From: Lachnospiraceae bacterium
Lineage (GTDB): Bacteria; Bacillota; Clostridia; Lachnospirales; Lachnospiraceae
DNA: 64,000 bases
Assembly: GCA_016283575.1 (NCBI GenBank)
Contig: JAEEND010000028.1
Span: 1 to 64,000, forward strand
Direction of reading: 5' to 3'
A program made the translations under genes and the position numbers. Below, piece by piece: positions 7,653 through 17,075 of the stretch; the first letter of the stretch is position 1; each line of letters starts with the position of its first letter. The notes beneath the pieces were generated by a model that was given only the letters and a program-made list of their open reading frames with translations, was not told the DNA's origin and did no database searches.

Positions 7653-7991
7653 ACTCTACTCCTTTCGCTATATTCACATACGCAATCAAATTAGTATTCT
7701 TCTTATTATTCTGATTACGGACTCTTAACCAAATCTAATATTTTCCCTTATTTTATATGAGAAAAAAGAATAAAGCAATAAACTTAGCTTAAATTAAGCA
7801 ATTAGTTAAGTGAATTTAATTTGATAATAGTGTAATATGCACTAAAATTGTGAGTAAAAATTGGCTAATATATAAAAAATCCAGCGTTTGCAATAAATAA
7901 ATATATACTGCAAGATAATGTGATGACTAAATTTAAAGTTAAAAATATACTTAAATCAGTTTCAAAAAAGTATTAAAAAAGGAGGACTATT
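7653..7991. promoter_or_regulatory. Control region of the mannan cluster (339 bases, no gene)
   Basis: This is AT-rich and without a supportable gene. It contains a candidate promoter for the binding-protein gene (TTGATA 7821-7826, 16 bases, TAAAAT 7843-7848), a 13-base palindrome GCTTAAATTAAGC at 7787-7799 upstream of it, and TTAAGTGAATTTAA next to that, resembling the complement of TTAAGTAAATTTAG in the LacI gene's own upstream region (5617-5639). An AraC- or LacI-type site is plausible for these repeats. The strong AAGGAGG ribosome site of the 7992 gene is at the right end. Confidence 0.5.
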
Positions 7992-9413
7992 ATGAAACTA
8001 AGAAAATTGTTTGCATGCGTATTGGTAGTTGCAATGACAATGTCACTTGCAGCATGCGGGGAAACAAAGGAAGCCGCAGGAGTTGAAAGCGTTAAAGAAA
8101 GCGCTGCGCCTGCCGCTGACGTAACAGCTGATGAAGGCGGATTCAAGCAGTACGCTGACATCGTGGTAGGAGAGGATTTCACAGATCTTTCAGCTGAAAT
8201 TTCTTTCTTCAGTAACAGAACCGACCTTGACTCCGAAGAGTACGGCGGTAAGAGATGGGTAGAATACATGGAAGACTTCAACAAAATGTATCCTAACATC
8301 AAGGTTAATGTAATTACTGACACCAACTATGCAGAAGATGCCAAGACACATCTTCAGTCCGGCGATTACGAAACAGTAATCCTCATTCCTGCCATCGACA
8401 AGGCAGATCTTTCTTCTTACTTTGAGTCATACGGTACTCTTGATGTTATGAAGGACCAGATCAACTACGCCGATCACTGGGAATATCAGGGTGAAGTATA
8501 TGGTGTTCCTTCAACAGCAACAGCTCAGGGTATCGTATACAACAAGAGAGTATTTTCTGAAGCAGGGGTAACAACACTTCCTAAGACACCTTCAGAGTTC
8601 ATCGACGCTCTTAAGAAGATTAAAGAATATGATGCTAACATCATTCCTCTTTATACCAACTATGCAGCAGGATGGACCATGGGTTCATGGGATGATTACA
8701 CAGGTATTTCCGCGACGGGCGATCCTGATTTCACCAACAACAAGCTTCTTCATGAAACTGCTCCCTTCAGAAACTACGGAGATGATACACATCCCTACGC
8801 AGTTTATAAGATCCTTTATGATGCAGTAGCTCAGGGTCTTACTGAAGAAGATTATTCCACAACCGACTGGGAAGGCTGTAAGGGTATGATCAACCGTGGT
8901 GAAATCGGTTGTATGGTACTTGGTTCATGGGCTTATCCTCAGATGGAAGCTGCAGGCGATAACGCGGCAGATATCGGATATATGCCTTTCCCTGTAACAG
9001 TTAACGGAAAGCAGTATGCACTTTCAGGTCCCGACTATTGCTACGGCGTAAACAAGAATGCTCCTGAGAATGAAAAGCAGGCAGGTATGGTATTTGTTAA
9101 GTGGATGACCGAAAAGTCAGGCTTTGCTTACAACGAAGACGGACTTCCCATCGTAGCAGGCAGCAAAGAAACAAAGCTTGCATTTGACGAAGCAGTATTC
9201 TTACAGGAAAATCCCGCAGTTGCAGGCGAAGAAGATCTCTTAAACGAATTAAATGCTGAATCCGAGCTTAACTACAGAGCCGGCGGCGACAGAAGAATCC
9301 AGCTTATCATCGAACATGCATCTAAACAGGACAAGTCCTTTGATGACATCATGGATGAATGGAACGAAGCATGGACAAATGCCCAGACAGCTCTCGGTGT
9401 TGAACACAATTAA
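7992..9413 (+). CDS. Sugar ABC transporter substrate-binding lipoprotein
   Basis: 473 residues. A lipoprotein signal peptide (basic start, hydrophobic core, SLAAC lipobox with Cys22) is followed by a short acidic linker and a family 1 extracellular solute-binding fold (SBP_bac_1): IKVNVITDTNYAEDAKTHL, YGVPSTATAQGIVYNKRVF, MGSWAYPQMEAA, GPDYCYGVNKNAP and a C-terminal FDDIMDEWNEAWTNAQ. Anchored outside the membrane, it captures an oligosaccharide for the two permeases that follow. The downstream cellobiose 2-epimerase and GH130 genes suggest beta-mannooligosaccharides. The ATPase is not encoded here; CUT1 systems often share one MsmK-type ATPase encoded elsewhere. Confidence 0.9.
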   Translation: MKLRKLFACVLVVAMTMSLAACGETKEAAGVESVKESAAPAADVTADEGGFKQYADIVVGEDFTDLSAEISFFSNRTDLDSEEYGGKRWVEYMEDFNKMYPNIKVNVITDTNYAEDAKTHLQSGDYETVILIPAIDKADLSSYFESYGTLDVMKDQINYADHWEYQGEVYGVPSTATAQGIVYNKRVFSEAGVTTLPKTPSEFIDALKKIKEYDANIIPLYTNYAAGWTMGSWDDYTGISATGDPDFTNNKLLHETAPFRNYGDDTHPYAVYKILYDAVAQGLTEEDYSTTDWEGCKGMINRGEIGCMVLGSWAYPQMEAAGDNAADIGYMPFPVTVNGKQYALSGPDYCYGVNKNAPENEKQAGMVFVKWMTEKSGFAYNEDGLPIVAGSKETKLAFDEAVFLQENPAVAGEEDLLNELNAESELNYRAGGDRRIQLIIEHASKQDKSFDDIMDEWNEAWTNAQTALGVEHN

Positions 9414-9419
9414 TCATTT

Positions 9420-9446
9420 GGGTGGGACGGAGAAATCCGTCCCCCT
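9420..9446 (+). promoter_or_regulatory. Intercistronic hairpin after the binding-protein gene
   Basis: GGGACGGA (9424-9431) pairs with TCCGTCCC (9436-9443) across GAAA; CTAATTT follows rather than a long T-run. It sits between the binding-protein gene and the first permease. Such hairpins commonly protect the upstream message or cause partial termination, so that binding protein is made in excess of permease. The second transporter has the same arrangement at 52695. Confidence 0.65.
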
Positions 9447-9466
9447 AATTTAAAGGAGGATTATTT

Positions 9467-10417
9467 ATGAAGTGGTTAAAAAGCAGAAAGGGTCAGGAAA
9501 TGATTATAATAATTGCTTTTTCCGTAATCCCGTTATTCCTGCTGATGCTTTTTACTTATCTCCCTTTTGCAAAGATGGTGCAGTTCAGCTTTTATAAGAT
9601 GAAATATTTAACTCCCCCCGATAAAAGAGTTTTTGTCGGCTGGAAAAACTATATAGATGTTTTTACAAGAGAAGACTGTTTTAAGGCCCTTAAGCTTAGC
9701 TTTTACTATTGTGTGGGCGCACTTTTTCAGCTGGCCCTGGCACTTTTCTTGGCCACAATCTTAAGTTTTAAAGTAAAGGGCGGCAACATTTTTAAAGGGA
9801 TGATGTTCTTTCCCTATTTAATAAGCGGTATCGCAATAGGCTTTATCTTTAAATTCTTTTACACAAGAGGTTTTGTCTTAGATTCAATCTTAGGACTGTT
9901 CGGAATTAATGTAGAAAAACTTCCATTTTGGCTGAAAGATCAAAAAGTTAACAACTGGTCGCTGGTGGCAACATCGGTATGGCGATATTTTGGACAGAAC
10001 ATGGTGCTGTTTATAGGAGCAATCATGTCTGTGGACAATGAACTTTATGAGGCTGCAGCTTTAGATGGTGCCAATAAATTTAAGCAATTCATACATATTA
10101 TTTTGCCCGGTATAAAGACAATCGTAACACTGAATGTCATTCTTTCCATCACAGGATCGCTCAGTGCCTTTGAGCCACCATTCGTAATAACCGGCGGCAG
10201 TAACGGAACCGGAACATATTTTGTAATAATGAACGAGATTGCCCATGTAACTCAGAAGGTGGGATTAGCCAGTGCCATGGCTGTGGTGCTTCTTGTTATC
10301 ATCTTTATCTTTACCATTTTGCAGAAGATGTTTTTTAAATACGTATTCAGAGAGGCTGAGGCTACTGATGAATCCTATGAAGCTTCTAAATTAAAAAAGA
10401 AAAAGAAAATGATTTAG
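9467..10417 (+). CDS. Sugar ABC transporter permease (CUT1, MalF type)
   Basis: 316 residues after AAAGGAGG. There are six predicted membrane segments, beginning IIIIAFSVIPLFLLMLFTYLPF. The cytoplasmic EAA loop, which contacts the ATPase, reads EAAALDGANKFKQFIHIILP. The family phrase FAKMVQFSFYKMKYL is present near the N-terminus. It forms the membrane pore with the 10434 product and works with the 7992 binding lipoprotein. The Lys-rich tail (SKLKKKKKMI) is unremarkable. The oligosaccharide substrate is inferred from the neighbours, not from the protein. Confidence 0.9.
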   Translation: MKWLKSRKGQEMIIIIAFSVIPLFLLMLFTYLPFAKMVQFSFYKMKYLTPPDKRVFVGWKNYIDVFTREDCFKALKLSFYYCVGALFQLALALFLATILSFKVKGGNIFKGMMFFPYLISGIAIGFIFKFFYTRGFVLDSILGLFGINVEKLPFWLKDQKVNNWSLVATSVWRYFGQNMVLFIGAIMSVDNELYEAAALDGANKFKQFIHIILPGIKTIVTLNVILSITGSLSAFEPPFVITGGSNGTGTYFVIMNEIAHVTQKVGLASAMAVVLLVIIFIFTILQKMFFKYVFREAEATDESYEASKLKKKKKMI

Positions 10418-10433
10418 AAAGGAGCGGGATGAA

Positions 10434-11279
10434 ATGAATAAGTTAAAAAAAGTTGAAAAGATTCTTTTTAATTTCGGCAAATATTTTTCACTCGTTTTCT
10501 TTTCACTGTTTGCGGTAGTACCGGTGGTATCCTGCATATTCACGGCATTCAAGACCGCTGAAGAATATCAGAGCACCAGCGTTATCACACCTCCAAAGAA
10601 CTGGCTTAACTTCGATAACTTTATAAGAGCCTATAAGACTGCCGACATGGGCAGAGCTTTCATGAATTCCATCATAGTTATGTTCTTTGTGCTGGTGGTA
10701 TCTGTGATTCTTGGAACACAGCTTGCGTATATACTGAACCGATTTGAGTTTATGGGAAATAAGATAATAAGAAATCTCTTTCTTTTTGCGTCCTTGCTTC
10801 CCTCTATAGCAATGCAGGTTACGGTATATAAGATCATGTCAACCCTTGGGCTTGTTAATCACCTTTACGGTTACATCATCATGATGTGCGGTACGGACGT
10901 AATATCCATATATATCTTTATACAGTTCATGGAAAACATATCGGTATCAATGGATGAGTCGGCTATTATCGATGGCGCTTCTTACTGGTCCGTTTACTGG
11001 AAGATCATATTGCCACTACTTAAACCCGCTGTGGTTACAAGCTGCATTTTAAAAGGCGTAAGCGTTTACAACGAATATTACGCAGCAAACCTTTATCTTA
11101 TGGACAAATCCATAAGGACAATATCCACATCGCTTTATACATTCGTAGGCCCTATGGGAAGTCAATACAATCTTATCTGCGCAGGCGTACTTATATCGCT
11201 GTTTCCATCATTTGTGGTATTCATTCTTTGCCAGAAGCAGATATATAGCGGTATCACTTCCGGTGCGGTTAAGGGGTGA
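10434..11279 (+). CDS. Sugar ABC transporter permease (CUT1, MalG type)
   Basis: 281 residues, starting 16 bases after the first permease with GGAGCGGG upstream. It has six membrane segments and the MalG-type EAA loop (MDESAIIDGASYWSVYWKIILPLLKP). It ends with the usual QKQIYSGITSGAVKG. It is the second half of the pore for the presumed mannooligosaccharide importer. Its stop codon overlaps the ribosome site of the epimerase gene, so the operon continues without interruption into the catabolic genes. Confidence 0.9.
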   Translation: MNKLKKVEKILFNFGKYFSLVFFSLFAVVPVVSCIFTAFKTAEEYQSTSVITPPKNWLNFDNFIRAYKTADMGRAFMNSIIVMFFVLVVSVILGTQLAYILNRFEFMGNKIIRNLFLFASLLPSIAMQVTVYKIMSTLGLVNHLYGYIIMMCGTDVISIYIFIQFMENISVSMDESAIIDGASYWSVYWKIILPLLKPAVVTSCILKGVSVYNEYYAANLYLMDKSIRTISTSLYTFVGPMGSQYNLICAGVLISLFPSFVVFILCQKQIYSGITSGAVKG

Positions 11280-11284
11280 TTGTG

Positions 11285-12490
11285 ATGCTTAATATAAAGG
11301 AATTTGAGACTGAATTAAAAGAACATATCATACCATTCTGGAGGGGACTTAGAGATGAGGATTTTGGAGGCTATTTTGGTCTTGTGGATTTCAATCTTAC
11401 CATCCATAAGAAAGCAGTAAAGGGAGTCATCTTAAACAGCCGTATACTCTGGTTCTTTTCAGAGGCGTCACTAATCTTTAAAGATGACAGCGCCCTTAGG
11501 GAATCGCTTTTATCGGAAGCAAGACATGCATATGTTTTTCTGCGGGATCACTGCGTAGACCACGTAAACGGAGGAGTTTACTGGTCGGTTACCTACGACG
11601 GAAAGCCTGAAGATACCATAAAGCACACCTATAATCAGGCATTTTCCATATATGCTCTCTCAGCTTATTTTAAAGCAACCGGGGACTCGGATGCCTTAAA
11701 GCTTGCATTTGAACTCTTTGTCACAATAGACGACATCTGCCTGGATAAGAACGGTTATCTCGAAGCTTTTACTGAAGATTTTAAACCGGCCGGTAATGAC
11801 AAGCTTTCTGAAAACGGAGTGCTTGCGGATCGCACCATGAATACAGCCCTTCACGTGCTGGAAGCATATACAGCCTTTTATGATGTGTCACAGAGCATTC
11901 TGGTAAAAGAAAGAATAAGAGAGCTTTTAACATTATTCGCTGATAAGATATATGACCCTAAAAACAAGCGCTTAAACGTATTCTTTGATAATGACTATAA
12001 AAGTCTTATAGACTTACAGAGTTACGGTCACGATATAGAATCTTCATGGCTTATTGATGAAGCCATAGATGTGCTTCCCGAAGGCTTTTTAGAAAAAGAA
12101 GAATACGAAAGGCTTAGGAATATGACAGAAAGCCTTGCTGAAAGCACCTATGAACGCGCCTTTAACGGCGAGTCCTTTAAGAATGAGTGTGAAGCAGGCG
12201 TTGTTAATGAACATAGAGTCTGGTGGGTACAGGCAGAGGCAATCGTAGGCTTCACTAATGCCTACGGGAAAACCGGAGATGGCAGATTTTTAGAGGCAGC
12301 CACCGCCCTTTGGGAGTTTACCAAGGCTCATGTCATAGATAAAAGACCGGGCGGTGAATGGTACTGGGAAGTAAAAGAAACAGGAGAGCCATACGAGCGA
12401 GAAATAGTAGAGCCCTGGAAGTGCCCATATCATAACGGCCGCATGTGTATGGAAATGATAAAAAGACTTAGTATACAGGAGAAAAAATGA
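11285..12490 (+). CDS. Cellobiose 2-epimerase (AGE superfamily)
   Basis: 401 residues. The ATG at 11285 is chosen because AAGGGG at 11271-11276 is correctly spaced; upstream GTG codons overlap the permease stop. The protein reads like Ruminococcus albus cellobiose 2-epimerase throughout: [88 protein letters not shown] and [14 protein letters not shown], covering the (alpha/alpha)6-barrel histidines. The enzyme converts the reducing-end mannose of mannobiose to glucose, producing mannosyl-glucose for the GH130 phosphorylase encoded next, which overlaps it by four bases. It acts in the cytoplasm. Confidence 0.93.
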   Translation: MLNIKEFETELKEHIIPFWRGLRDEDFGGYFGLVDFNLTIHKKAVKGVILNSRILWFFSEASLIFKDDSALRESLLSEARHAYVFLRDHCVDHVNGGVYWSVTYDGKPEDTIKHTYNQAFSIYALSAYFKATGDSDALKLAFELFVTIDDICLDKNGYLEAFTEDFKPAGNDKLSENGVLADRTMNTALHVLEAYTAFYDVSQSILVKERIRELLTLFADKIYDPKNKRLNVFFDNDYKSLIDLQSYGHDIESSWLIDEAIDVLPEGFLEKEEYERLRNMTESLAESTYERAFNGESFKNECEAGVVNEHRVWWVQAEAIVGFTNAYGKTGDGRFLEAATALWEFTKAHVIDKRPGGEWYWEVKETGEPYEREIVEPWKCPYHNGRMCMEMIKRLSIQEKK

Positions 12491-13659
12491 TTCACGAAAA
12501 GTATTATGCAGAAAAAGAAAAACAGGAAAAACTGTTAGCCCGTAAGAATCAGGAAGCTGATTTTTATAACGGCATTTATACGAGGTACGAATACCCCGTG
12601 CTTACAAGGGAGCATGTGCCCCTTACCTGGAGATACGATCTTTCAAAAGAAAGAAATCCCTTCTTTATGGAGCGCCTTGGCATTAATGCTGTCATGAATT
12701 CCGGAGCTATTTATTTGGATGGCAAATATTATCTTGTTGCCCGTGTGGAAGGTAATGACAGAAAGTCATTTTTCGCTGTGGCAGAAAGTGACAACGGAGT
12801 GGACGGATTCAGATTTCATGACTATCCGATCTTACTGGAGGATACGGAAAAAGAAGAGACTAATGTCTACGACATGAGACTTACAAAGCATGAAGACGGT
12901 TATATATATGGTGTATTCTGCTCTGAAAAGAAAGATACCTCCGTTAATGACCTTTCTGCGGCAGTGGCTTCGGCGGGTATTGTAAGGACCAAAGATTTAA
13001 AGAACTGGGAAAGACTTCCCAATTTAATTACAAAGAGATCTCCCCAGCAGAGAAATGTGGTGCTTCACCCGGAATTCGTAGACGGGAAATATGCTTTCTA
13101 TACAAGACCCATGGATGACTTTATCGAAACAGGAAGCGGTAGCGGAATAGGCTTCGGTCTTTGCGATGATATTTGTAATCCTGTAATCGATGAAGAAAAG
13201 ATGACAAGCTTAAGAAAGTATCACACCATCACTGAAGCTAAGAACGGCGCCGGCGCTACTCCCATTAAATCAAAAAGAGGCTGGATACATATAGCCCACG
13301 GAGTCAGAAACACGGCGGCAGGCCTTAGATACGTAATATACGCATTTGCAACGGATTTAAAGGATCCTTCTAAGGTAATAGCAGAGCCTTCAGGCCTTCT
13401 TATAGGACCCAGAGGCATGGAACGTGTAGGTGATGTATCAAACGTTCTTTTTACAAACGGAGCAATAGTAAATGAAAAGAATGAAGTATTTATCTATTAT
13501 GCTTCGTCGGATACCAGGATGCATGTTGTAAAAACCGACATGGACAGACTTGTAGATTATGTCTTTAATACTCCCAGAGATCCTGAAAGATCTGTGCTTT
13601 GTGTAGCTCAGAGATGTAATCTCATCCGGGACAATTTAATTCTTTTAGAAAAAAGGTGA
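12487..13659 (+). CDS. 4-O-beta-D-mannosyl-D-glucose phosphorylase (GH130_1 type)
   Basis: 390 residues, overlapping the epimerase by four bases (ATGA). The family GH130 five-bladed propeller is recognisable from [31 protein letters not shown] (carrying the catalytic Asp), [34 protein letters not shown] and [12 protein letters not shown]. The N-terminal extension (about residues 1-55, with WRYDL) and [12 protein letters not shown] match the mannosylglucose phosphorylase subfamily. The reaction, with phosphate, gives mannose 1-phosphate and glucose. Together with the epimerase it forms the known mannobiose route of R. albus and Bacteroides. It is cytoplasmic, with no signal peptide. Confidence 0.92.
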   Translation: MIHEKYYAEKEKQEKLLARKNQEADFYNGIYTRYEYPVLTREHVPLTWRYDLSKERNPFFMERLGINAVMNSGAIYLDGKYYLVARVEGNDRKSFFAVAESDNGVDGFRFHDYPILLEDTEKEETNVYDMRLTKHEDGYIYGVFCSEKKDTSVNDLSAAVASAGIVRTKDLKNWERLPNLITKRSPQQRNVVLHPEFVDGKYAFYTRPMDDFIETGSGSGIGFGLCDDICNPVIDEEKMTSLRKYHTITEAKNGAGATPIKSKRGWIHIAHGVRNTAAGLRYVIYAFATDLKDPSKVIAEPSGLLIGPRGMERVGDVSNVLFTNGAIVNEKNEVFIYYASSDTRMHVVKTDMDRLVDYVFNTPRDPERSVLCVAQRCNLIRDNLILLEKR

Positions 13660-13664
13660 ATGAT

Positions 13665-14684
13665 ATGAAATATAAAATTTACGGACCCCATACGGAAAAT
13701 GTGCCCTGGCAGCAGCGCCCCGAGAATATTACAGGAGCGCCCATATGGAGATACAGTGAAAATCCAATTATAAATAGAAATCCTGTTAAAGGGGTGGCAC
13801 GCATATTTAATAGTGCCGTTATGCCCTTTGAAGGAGGCTTTATAGGGGTATTCCGCGGAGAGCAGACTAACGGTATCCCCACTATATACATGGGTAAAAG
13901 TGCTGATGGCATTAAGTGGGATATAAACACAGAGAAGATAAGATTTGTGGATGAAGAGGGTAATGAGTTCATGCCCGAATATGCTTATGACCCGAGACTC
14001 GTAAAAGTAGAAGATACTTATTACATAATCTGGTGCCAGGATTTTTACGGACCCTCCATTGGAATAGCTAAGACCCAAGACTTTAAGACCTTTGTAAGAA
14101 TAGAGAATCCATTTATTCCATATAACAGAAATGCCGTTCTTTTTCCGAGAAGAATCAATGGAAAATACATGCTTTTATCACGTCCATCCGATAGCGGACA
14201 TACACCCTTTGGGGACATTTTTGTAAGTGAGAGCCCTGACATGATCTACTGGGGTAAACACCGCCATGTTATGGGTTCTAACGATAACTGGTGGGAATCA
14301 TTAAAGATAGGCGGAGGCGCAACTCCCATAGAAACGTCTGAAGGCTGGCTCCTTCTTTATCATGGAGTAGCAGGAACCTGCAATGGCTATGTCTATTCAA
14401 TCGGCGGAGCAATCCTCGATATAGACAATCCTTCCATAGTTAAGTATAGATGCGAAAACTTTTTACTTACTCCGGAAGAGTGGTATGAAGAGAGAGGCTT
14501 TGTGCCTAACGTATGCTTCCCCTGCGCTACTGTACAGAACAATGAAACAGGACAGATGGCTATATATTACGGCGCTGCCGACAGCTACGTGGGACTTTGC
14601 TTCACAACGGTTGATGAAATTATTGATTATATAAAGGAAAACAGCAGATTGAATAAATCTGACATGGAAATAGGAAGGAGATAA
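13665..14684 (+). CDS. Beta-1,4-mannooligosaccharide phosphorylase (GH130_2 type)
   Basis: 339 residues from the ATG at 13665, six bases after AAGGTGA; a GTG nine bases earlier is less likely. GH130 signatures: RIFNSAVMPFEGGFIGVFRG, YAYDPRLVKVEDTYYI (the conserved Asp-Pro-Arg with the general acid), RNAVLFPRRINGKYMLLSRP, IGGGATPIETSEGWLLLYHG and AIYYGAADSYVGLC. The length and these motifs fit the subfamily that shortens mannooligosaccharides from the non-reducing end, releasing mannose 1-phosphate (RaMP2-like). It is translationally close to the GH130_1 gene (stop overlapping the Shine-Dalgarno) and is followed by a third GH130 gene after only one base. Confidence 0.88.
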   Translation: MKYKIYGPHTENVPWQQRPENITGAPIWRYSENPIINRNPVKGVARIFNSAVMPFEGGFIGVFRGEQTNGIPTIYMGKSADGIKWDINTEKIRFVDEEGNEFMPEYAYDPRLVKVEDTYYIIWCQDFYGPSIGIAKTQDFKTFVRIENPFIPYNRNAVLFPRRINGKYMLLSRPSDSGHTPFGDIFVSESPDMIYWGKHRHVMGSNDNWWESLKIGGGATPIETSEGWLLLYHGVAGTCNGYVYSIGGAILDIDNPSIVKYRCENFLLTPEEWYEERGFVPNVCFPCATVQNNETGQMAIYYGAADSYVGLCFTTVDEIIDYIKENSRLNKSDMEIGRR

Positions 14685-14685
14685 T

Positions 14686-15906
14686 ATGGCTGAAAAACCT
14701 GAATTCATATTCATGGACGGACCGGTCTTAGAGCCTAAAGCCGGCTGTGACTGGGCGGATACCATGGTATTAAATCCGGCTCTCTTTCTTGATGATGACA
14801 ATAAGACAATCCATATGCTTTTTAGAGCTACAGGGCCCTATCCCTCCAAAAACCTGAAGGGTAAGGCAGATCCATATCCCATATTTTTAGGATATGCAAA
14901 AAGCACCGACGGTGGAAACACTTTTGTGGCCGACTTTTCAAGACCTGCGCTTGCACCGAAACTTGCTTATGAAGAAAAGGACATGTACATAACTAACCTC
15001 TATGGAGAGGCGGTATTAAACTATGCAAACGGATGCATAGAAGACCCCAGACTTTTTAAAATCGATGGACAGCTTTATCTTACGGTAGCCTGCCGCCTCT
15101 TCCCTCCCGGACCATACTGGGAAGGTGATAAAAGAAGGGATAATCTGCCTGACTGGGCGGAGGATCCCAATAATAAAATAGGAAAGCTCGCCTGCCGCAA
15201 TGATACTGTGACAGTTCTTTATAAAGTTAGCATTGATCATCTGAAATCCGGTAATTACGATGAAGCATTTGCCTATGTGGGACCCCTTACCGACGGCAAT
15301 CTAAGCGATAACCGTGATGTTTTCTTTTTTGAAAAGAAAATGGTTATAAACGGCAAAAAAAAGCTGGTGATGCTTCACCGACCCGAACGACCCTACAACT
15401 TTGCAACCTGCGAAAAAGTTATGAACCCGGCAGTTTTCATTGCGGCAGCAGACGAGTTTTCGGATTTTGTGGGACCTAAGACCACGCACAAGCTTTTAAT
15501 AAAGAGTGAGTTTGACTGGGAAGAAGAAAGAGTTGGGGCAAGCTTCCCGCCTATCGACATAGGAAACGGAGAATGGCTTGTGTCCTATCACGGAAAGCAG
15601 TATCCGGGCTATGGTTACACACAGTCATTTATGATCATGAAGGAACAGCCCGATGATTTTCCTGTGATAACGAACAGGGTTTCCGAGCGCGTTATATATG
15701 CTGAGAGAGATTGGGAGCTTCCGGATAAGTTTCTTTGTCCCTGCATATTTACAACAGGCGCGGTCGTAATGGATGACACTCTTATCATGGGATATGGTGC
15801 CGCCGACGAAAAGGTGGGTATTGTAAAGACTTCCTTAAGTGATCTCATTTCCTATGTGAGGACGTTTGATGAAAAAGGAAACAGGATTGATTATGGAAAA
15901 AGATAG
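14686..15906 (+). CDS. Third, divergent GH130-like protein
   Basis: 406 residues; the ATG at 14686 has GGAAGGAG upstream, and the stop of the previous gene is one base away. It belongs to the GH130 propeller group by MLFRATGPYP, GYAKSTDGGNTF, NGCIEDPRLFKIDGQLYLTVACR (the Glu-Asp-Pro-Arg motif), VMLHRPERP, SFPPIDIGNGEWLVSYHGK and IMGYGAADEKVGIV. It is longer than the two neighbours, with insertions around residues 140-190 (EGDKRRDNLPDWAEDPNN and an SIDHLKSGNYDEAF loop). I do not match it to either characterised beta-1,4 subfamily. It may be a phosphorylase or hydrolase for differently linked or branched mannosides. Its 3' end overlaps manA by 14 bases. Confidence 0.8.
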   Translation: MAEKPEFIFMDGPVLEPKAGCDWADTMVLNPALFLDDDNKTIHMLFRATGPYPSKNLKGKADPYPIFLGYAKSTDGGNTFVADFSRPALAPKLAYEEKDMYITNLYGEAVLNYANGCIEDPRLFKIDGQLYLTVACRLFPPGPYWEGDKRRDNLPDWAEDPNNKIGKLACRNDTVTVLYKVSIDHLKSGNYDEAFAYVGPLTDGNLSDNRDVFFFEKKMVINGKKKLVMLHRPERPYNFATCEKVMNPAVFIAAADEFSDFVGPKTTHKLLIKSEFDWEEERVGASFPPIDIGNGEWLVSYHGKQYPGYGYTQSFMIMKEQPDDFPVITNRVSERVIYAERDWELPDKFLCPCIFTTGAVVMDDTLIMGYGAADEKVGIVKTSLSDLISYVRTFDEKGNRIDYGKR

Positions 15907-16870
15907 CGGAAGAATTATATTTTTAAATTCGGTCTATACACATAATATCTGGGGCGGCAGCAGACTGTCGGATGAGTTCAATGCTCCTGTTAAGGCAAGT
16001 GACCTTGGAGAATGCTGGGGTATATCCGCCCATGAAAACGGCGACTGCAGAGTGTCGGAAGGCCCATACAGCGGTCTTAAGCTTTCGGAACTCTGGAAGC
16101 TTAAACCCGGTCTTTTCGGAAATGAAACGGAGTCTCTTAATAATAGCATTAAGGATGAATTTCCTTTACTCGTTAAGATTATAGATGCAAAAGAAGATCT
16201 AAGCATTCAGGTGCACCCCGGTGACAGCTTTGCGGATGAATATGAAAATCATTCTTTTGGCAAGACCGAGTGCTGGTATGTGTTAGACTGCCCTGAAAAC
16301 GCGGGCCTCATAATAGGTCACAATGCTTCCTCCACGGAAGAGATGATTGAAATGATAGATGAAAAGCGCTGGGGCGAATTTCTAAGAGAAGTACCGGTTA
16401 AGAAGGGCGACTTCATACAGATAGACCCGGGAACTGTTCATGCCATTAAAAAAGGCTTTGTTATACTCGAAACTCAGCAGAGCAGCAATATCACCTACCG
16501 TGTATATGATTATGACAGGACTGAGAATGGGAGAAAGAGAGAGCTTCACACGGAGAAGTGTAAGAAGGTAATTAAGACTCCCTCCAAAGAACCGGCTGAG
16601 TGTATAATCAGCGCAGAAAAGTTAAAGAGCCCGGATAACACCCTGGATGTTATGTATGCAGGCATGTATTATTCCGTATTTAAGATGGAAGTACGGGGAG
16701 ATGCATTTTTGGAGCAAAAGTACAGGTTTCTTAATGTGACTGTGACTGATGGAATAGGTTCAGTGGACGGACATGTAGTTAAAAAGGGCCAAAGCTTTAT
16801 CCTGCCATACAAATACGGTGTGGCACATTTTGAAGGAAGCATGGAACTTATTGCTTCCGCCATGAGATAG
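15893..16870 (+). CDS. manA: Mannose-6-phosphate isomerase, class I
   Basis: 325 residues from the ATG at 15893, with AGGA six bases upstream; a TTG or ATG 24-27 bases earlier is open but poorly placed. The type I phosphomannose isomerase motifs are clear: NIWGGSRLSDEF, SIQVHPGDSFADE (zinc ligands Gln and His), KTECWYVLD (Glu ligand), FIQIDPGTVHAIKKGFVILE (His ligand) and NITYRVYDYDR. The enzyme interconverts mannose 6-phosphate and fructose 6-phosphate, delivering sugar from the GH130 reactions to glycolysis after mutase action. It overlaps the third GH130 gene and ends the operon before a strong terminator. No phosphomannomutase lies inside the operon. Confidence 0.93.
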   Translation: MEKDSGRIIFLNSVYTHNIWGGSRLSDEFNAPVKASDLGECWGISAHENGDCRVSEGPYSGLKLSELWKLKPGLFGNETESLNNSIKDEFPLLVKIIDAKEDLSIQVHPGDSFADEYENHSFGKTECWYVLDCPENAGLIIGHNASSTEEMIEMIDEKRWGEFLREVPVKKGDFIQIDPGTVHAIKKGFVILETQQSSNITYRVYDYDRTENGRKRELHTEKCKKVIKTPSKEPAECIISAEKLKSPDNTLDVMYAGMYYSVFKMEVRGDAFLEQKYRFLNVTVTDGIGSVDGHVVKKGQSFILPYKYGVAHFEGSMELIASAMR

Positions 16871-16875
16871 CACTT

Positions 16876-16915
16876 AAGACCGGAGGATCCGAAAGAGTCC
16901 TTCGGTCTTTTTATT
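16876..16915 (+). terminator. Terminator of the mannan operon
   Basis: AAGACCGGAGGA (16876-16887) pairs with TCCTTCGGTCTT (16898-16909) with one G-T pair, followed by TTTTATTT. It closes the 7992-16870 operon. Confidence 0.92.
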
Positions 16916-16931
16916 TCAGAAATGATATAAT

Positions 16932-17041
16932 GGACCAAGGGGACGGGGTTCCTGGTCCACTGGCCCTGGGGGACGGGGTTCCTGGTCCAAAACGAAAATG
17001 AACCAGGAACCCCGTCCCCATGGGCCATTCCCATGGGCCAT
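16932..17041. repeat. GC-rich palindromic repeat, copy 2, with a tandem arm
   Basis: The 21-base arm starting GGGGACGGGGTTCC occurs twice in tandem (16939-16959 and 16969-16989, 30 bases apart), then the loop AAAACGAAAATG (16989-17000), then the complementary arm ending CCCCGTCCCC (17002-17019). CCCATGGGCCATT then appears twice (from about 17018 and 17030). The loop is identical to copy 1 at 2920-2931, while the inner stem differs. It lies in the leader of the 17076 gene, ending about 20 bases before its ribosome site. Confidence 0.85.
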
Positions 17042-17075
17042 TTTCCGGCCAAAGAAAAAACGAGAGGAAACCATA

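Noticed and set aside
13608..14078. 156-codon minus-strand frame at the GH130 junction
   Set aside because: Antisense to two well-supported genes and without a ribosome site; a by-product of codon bias.
16932..17041. Tandem GC-rich repeats as a CRISPR array
   Set aside because: Only two direct copies with a nine-base gap, and the arms are palindromic; no cas genes or unique spacers.
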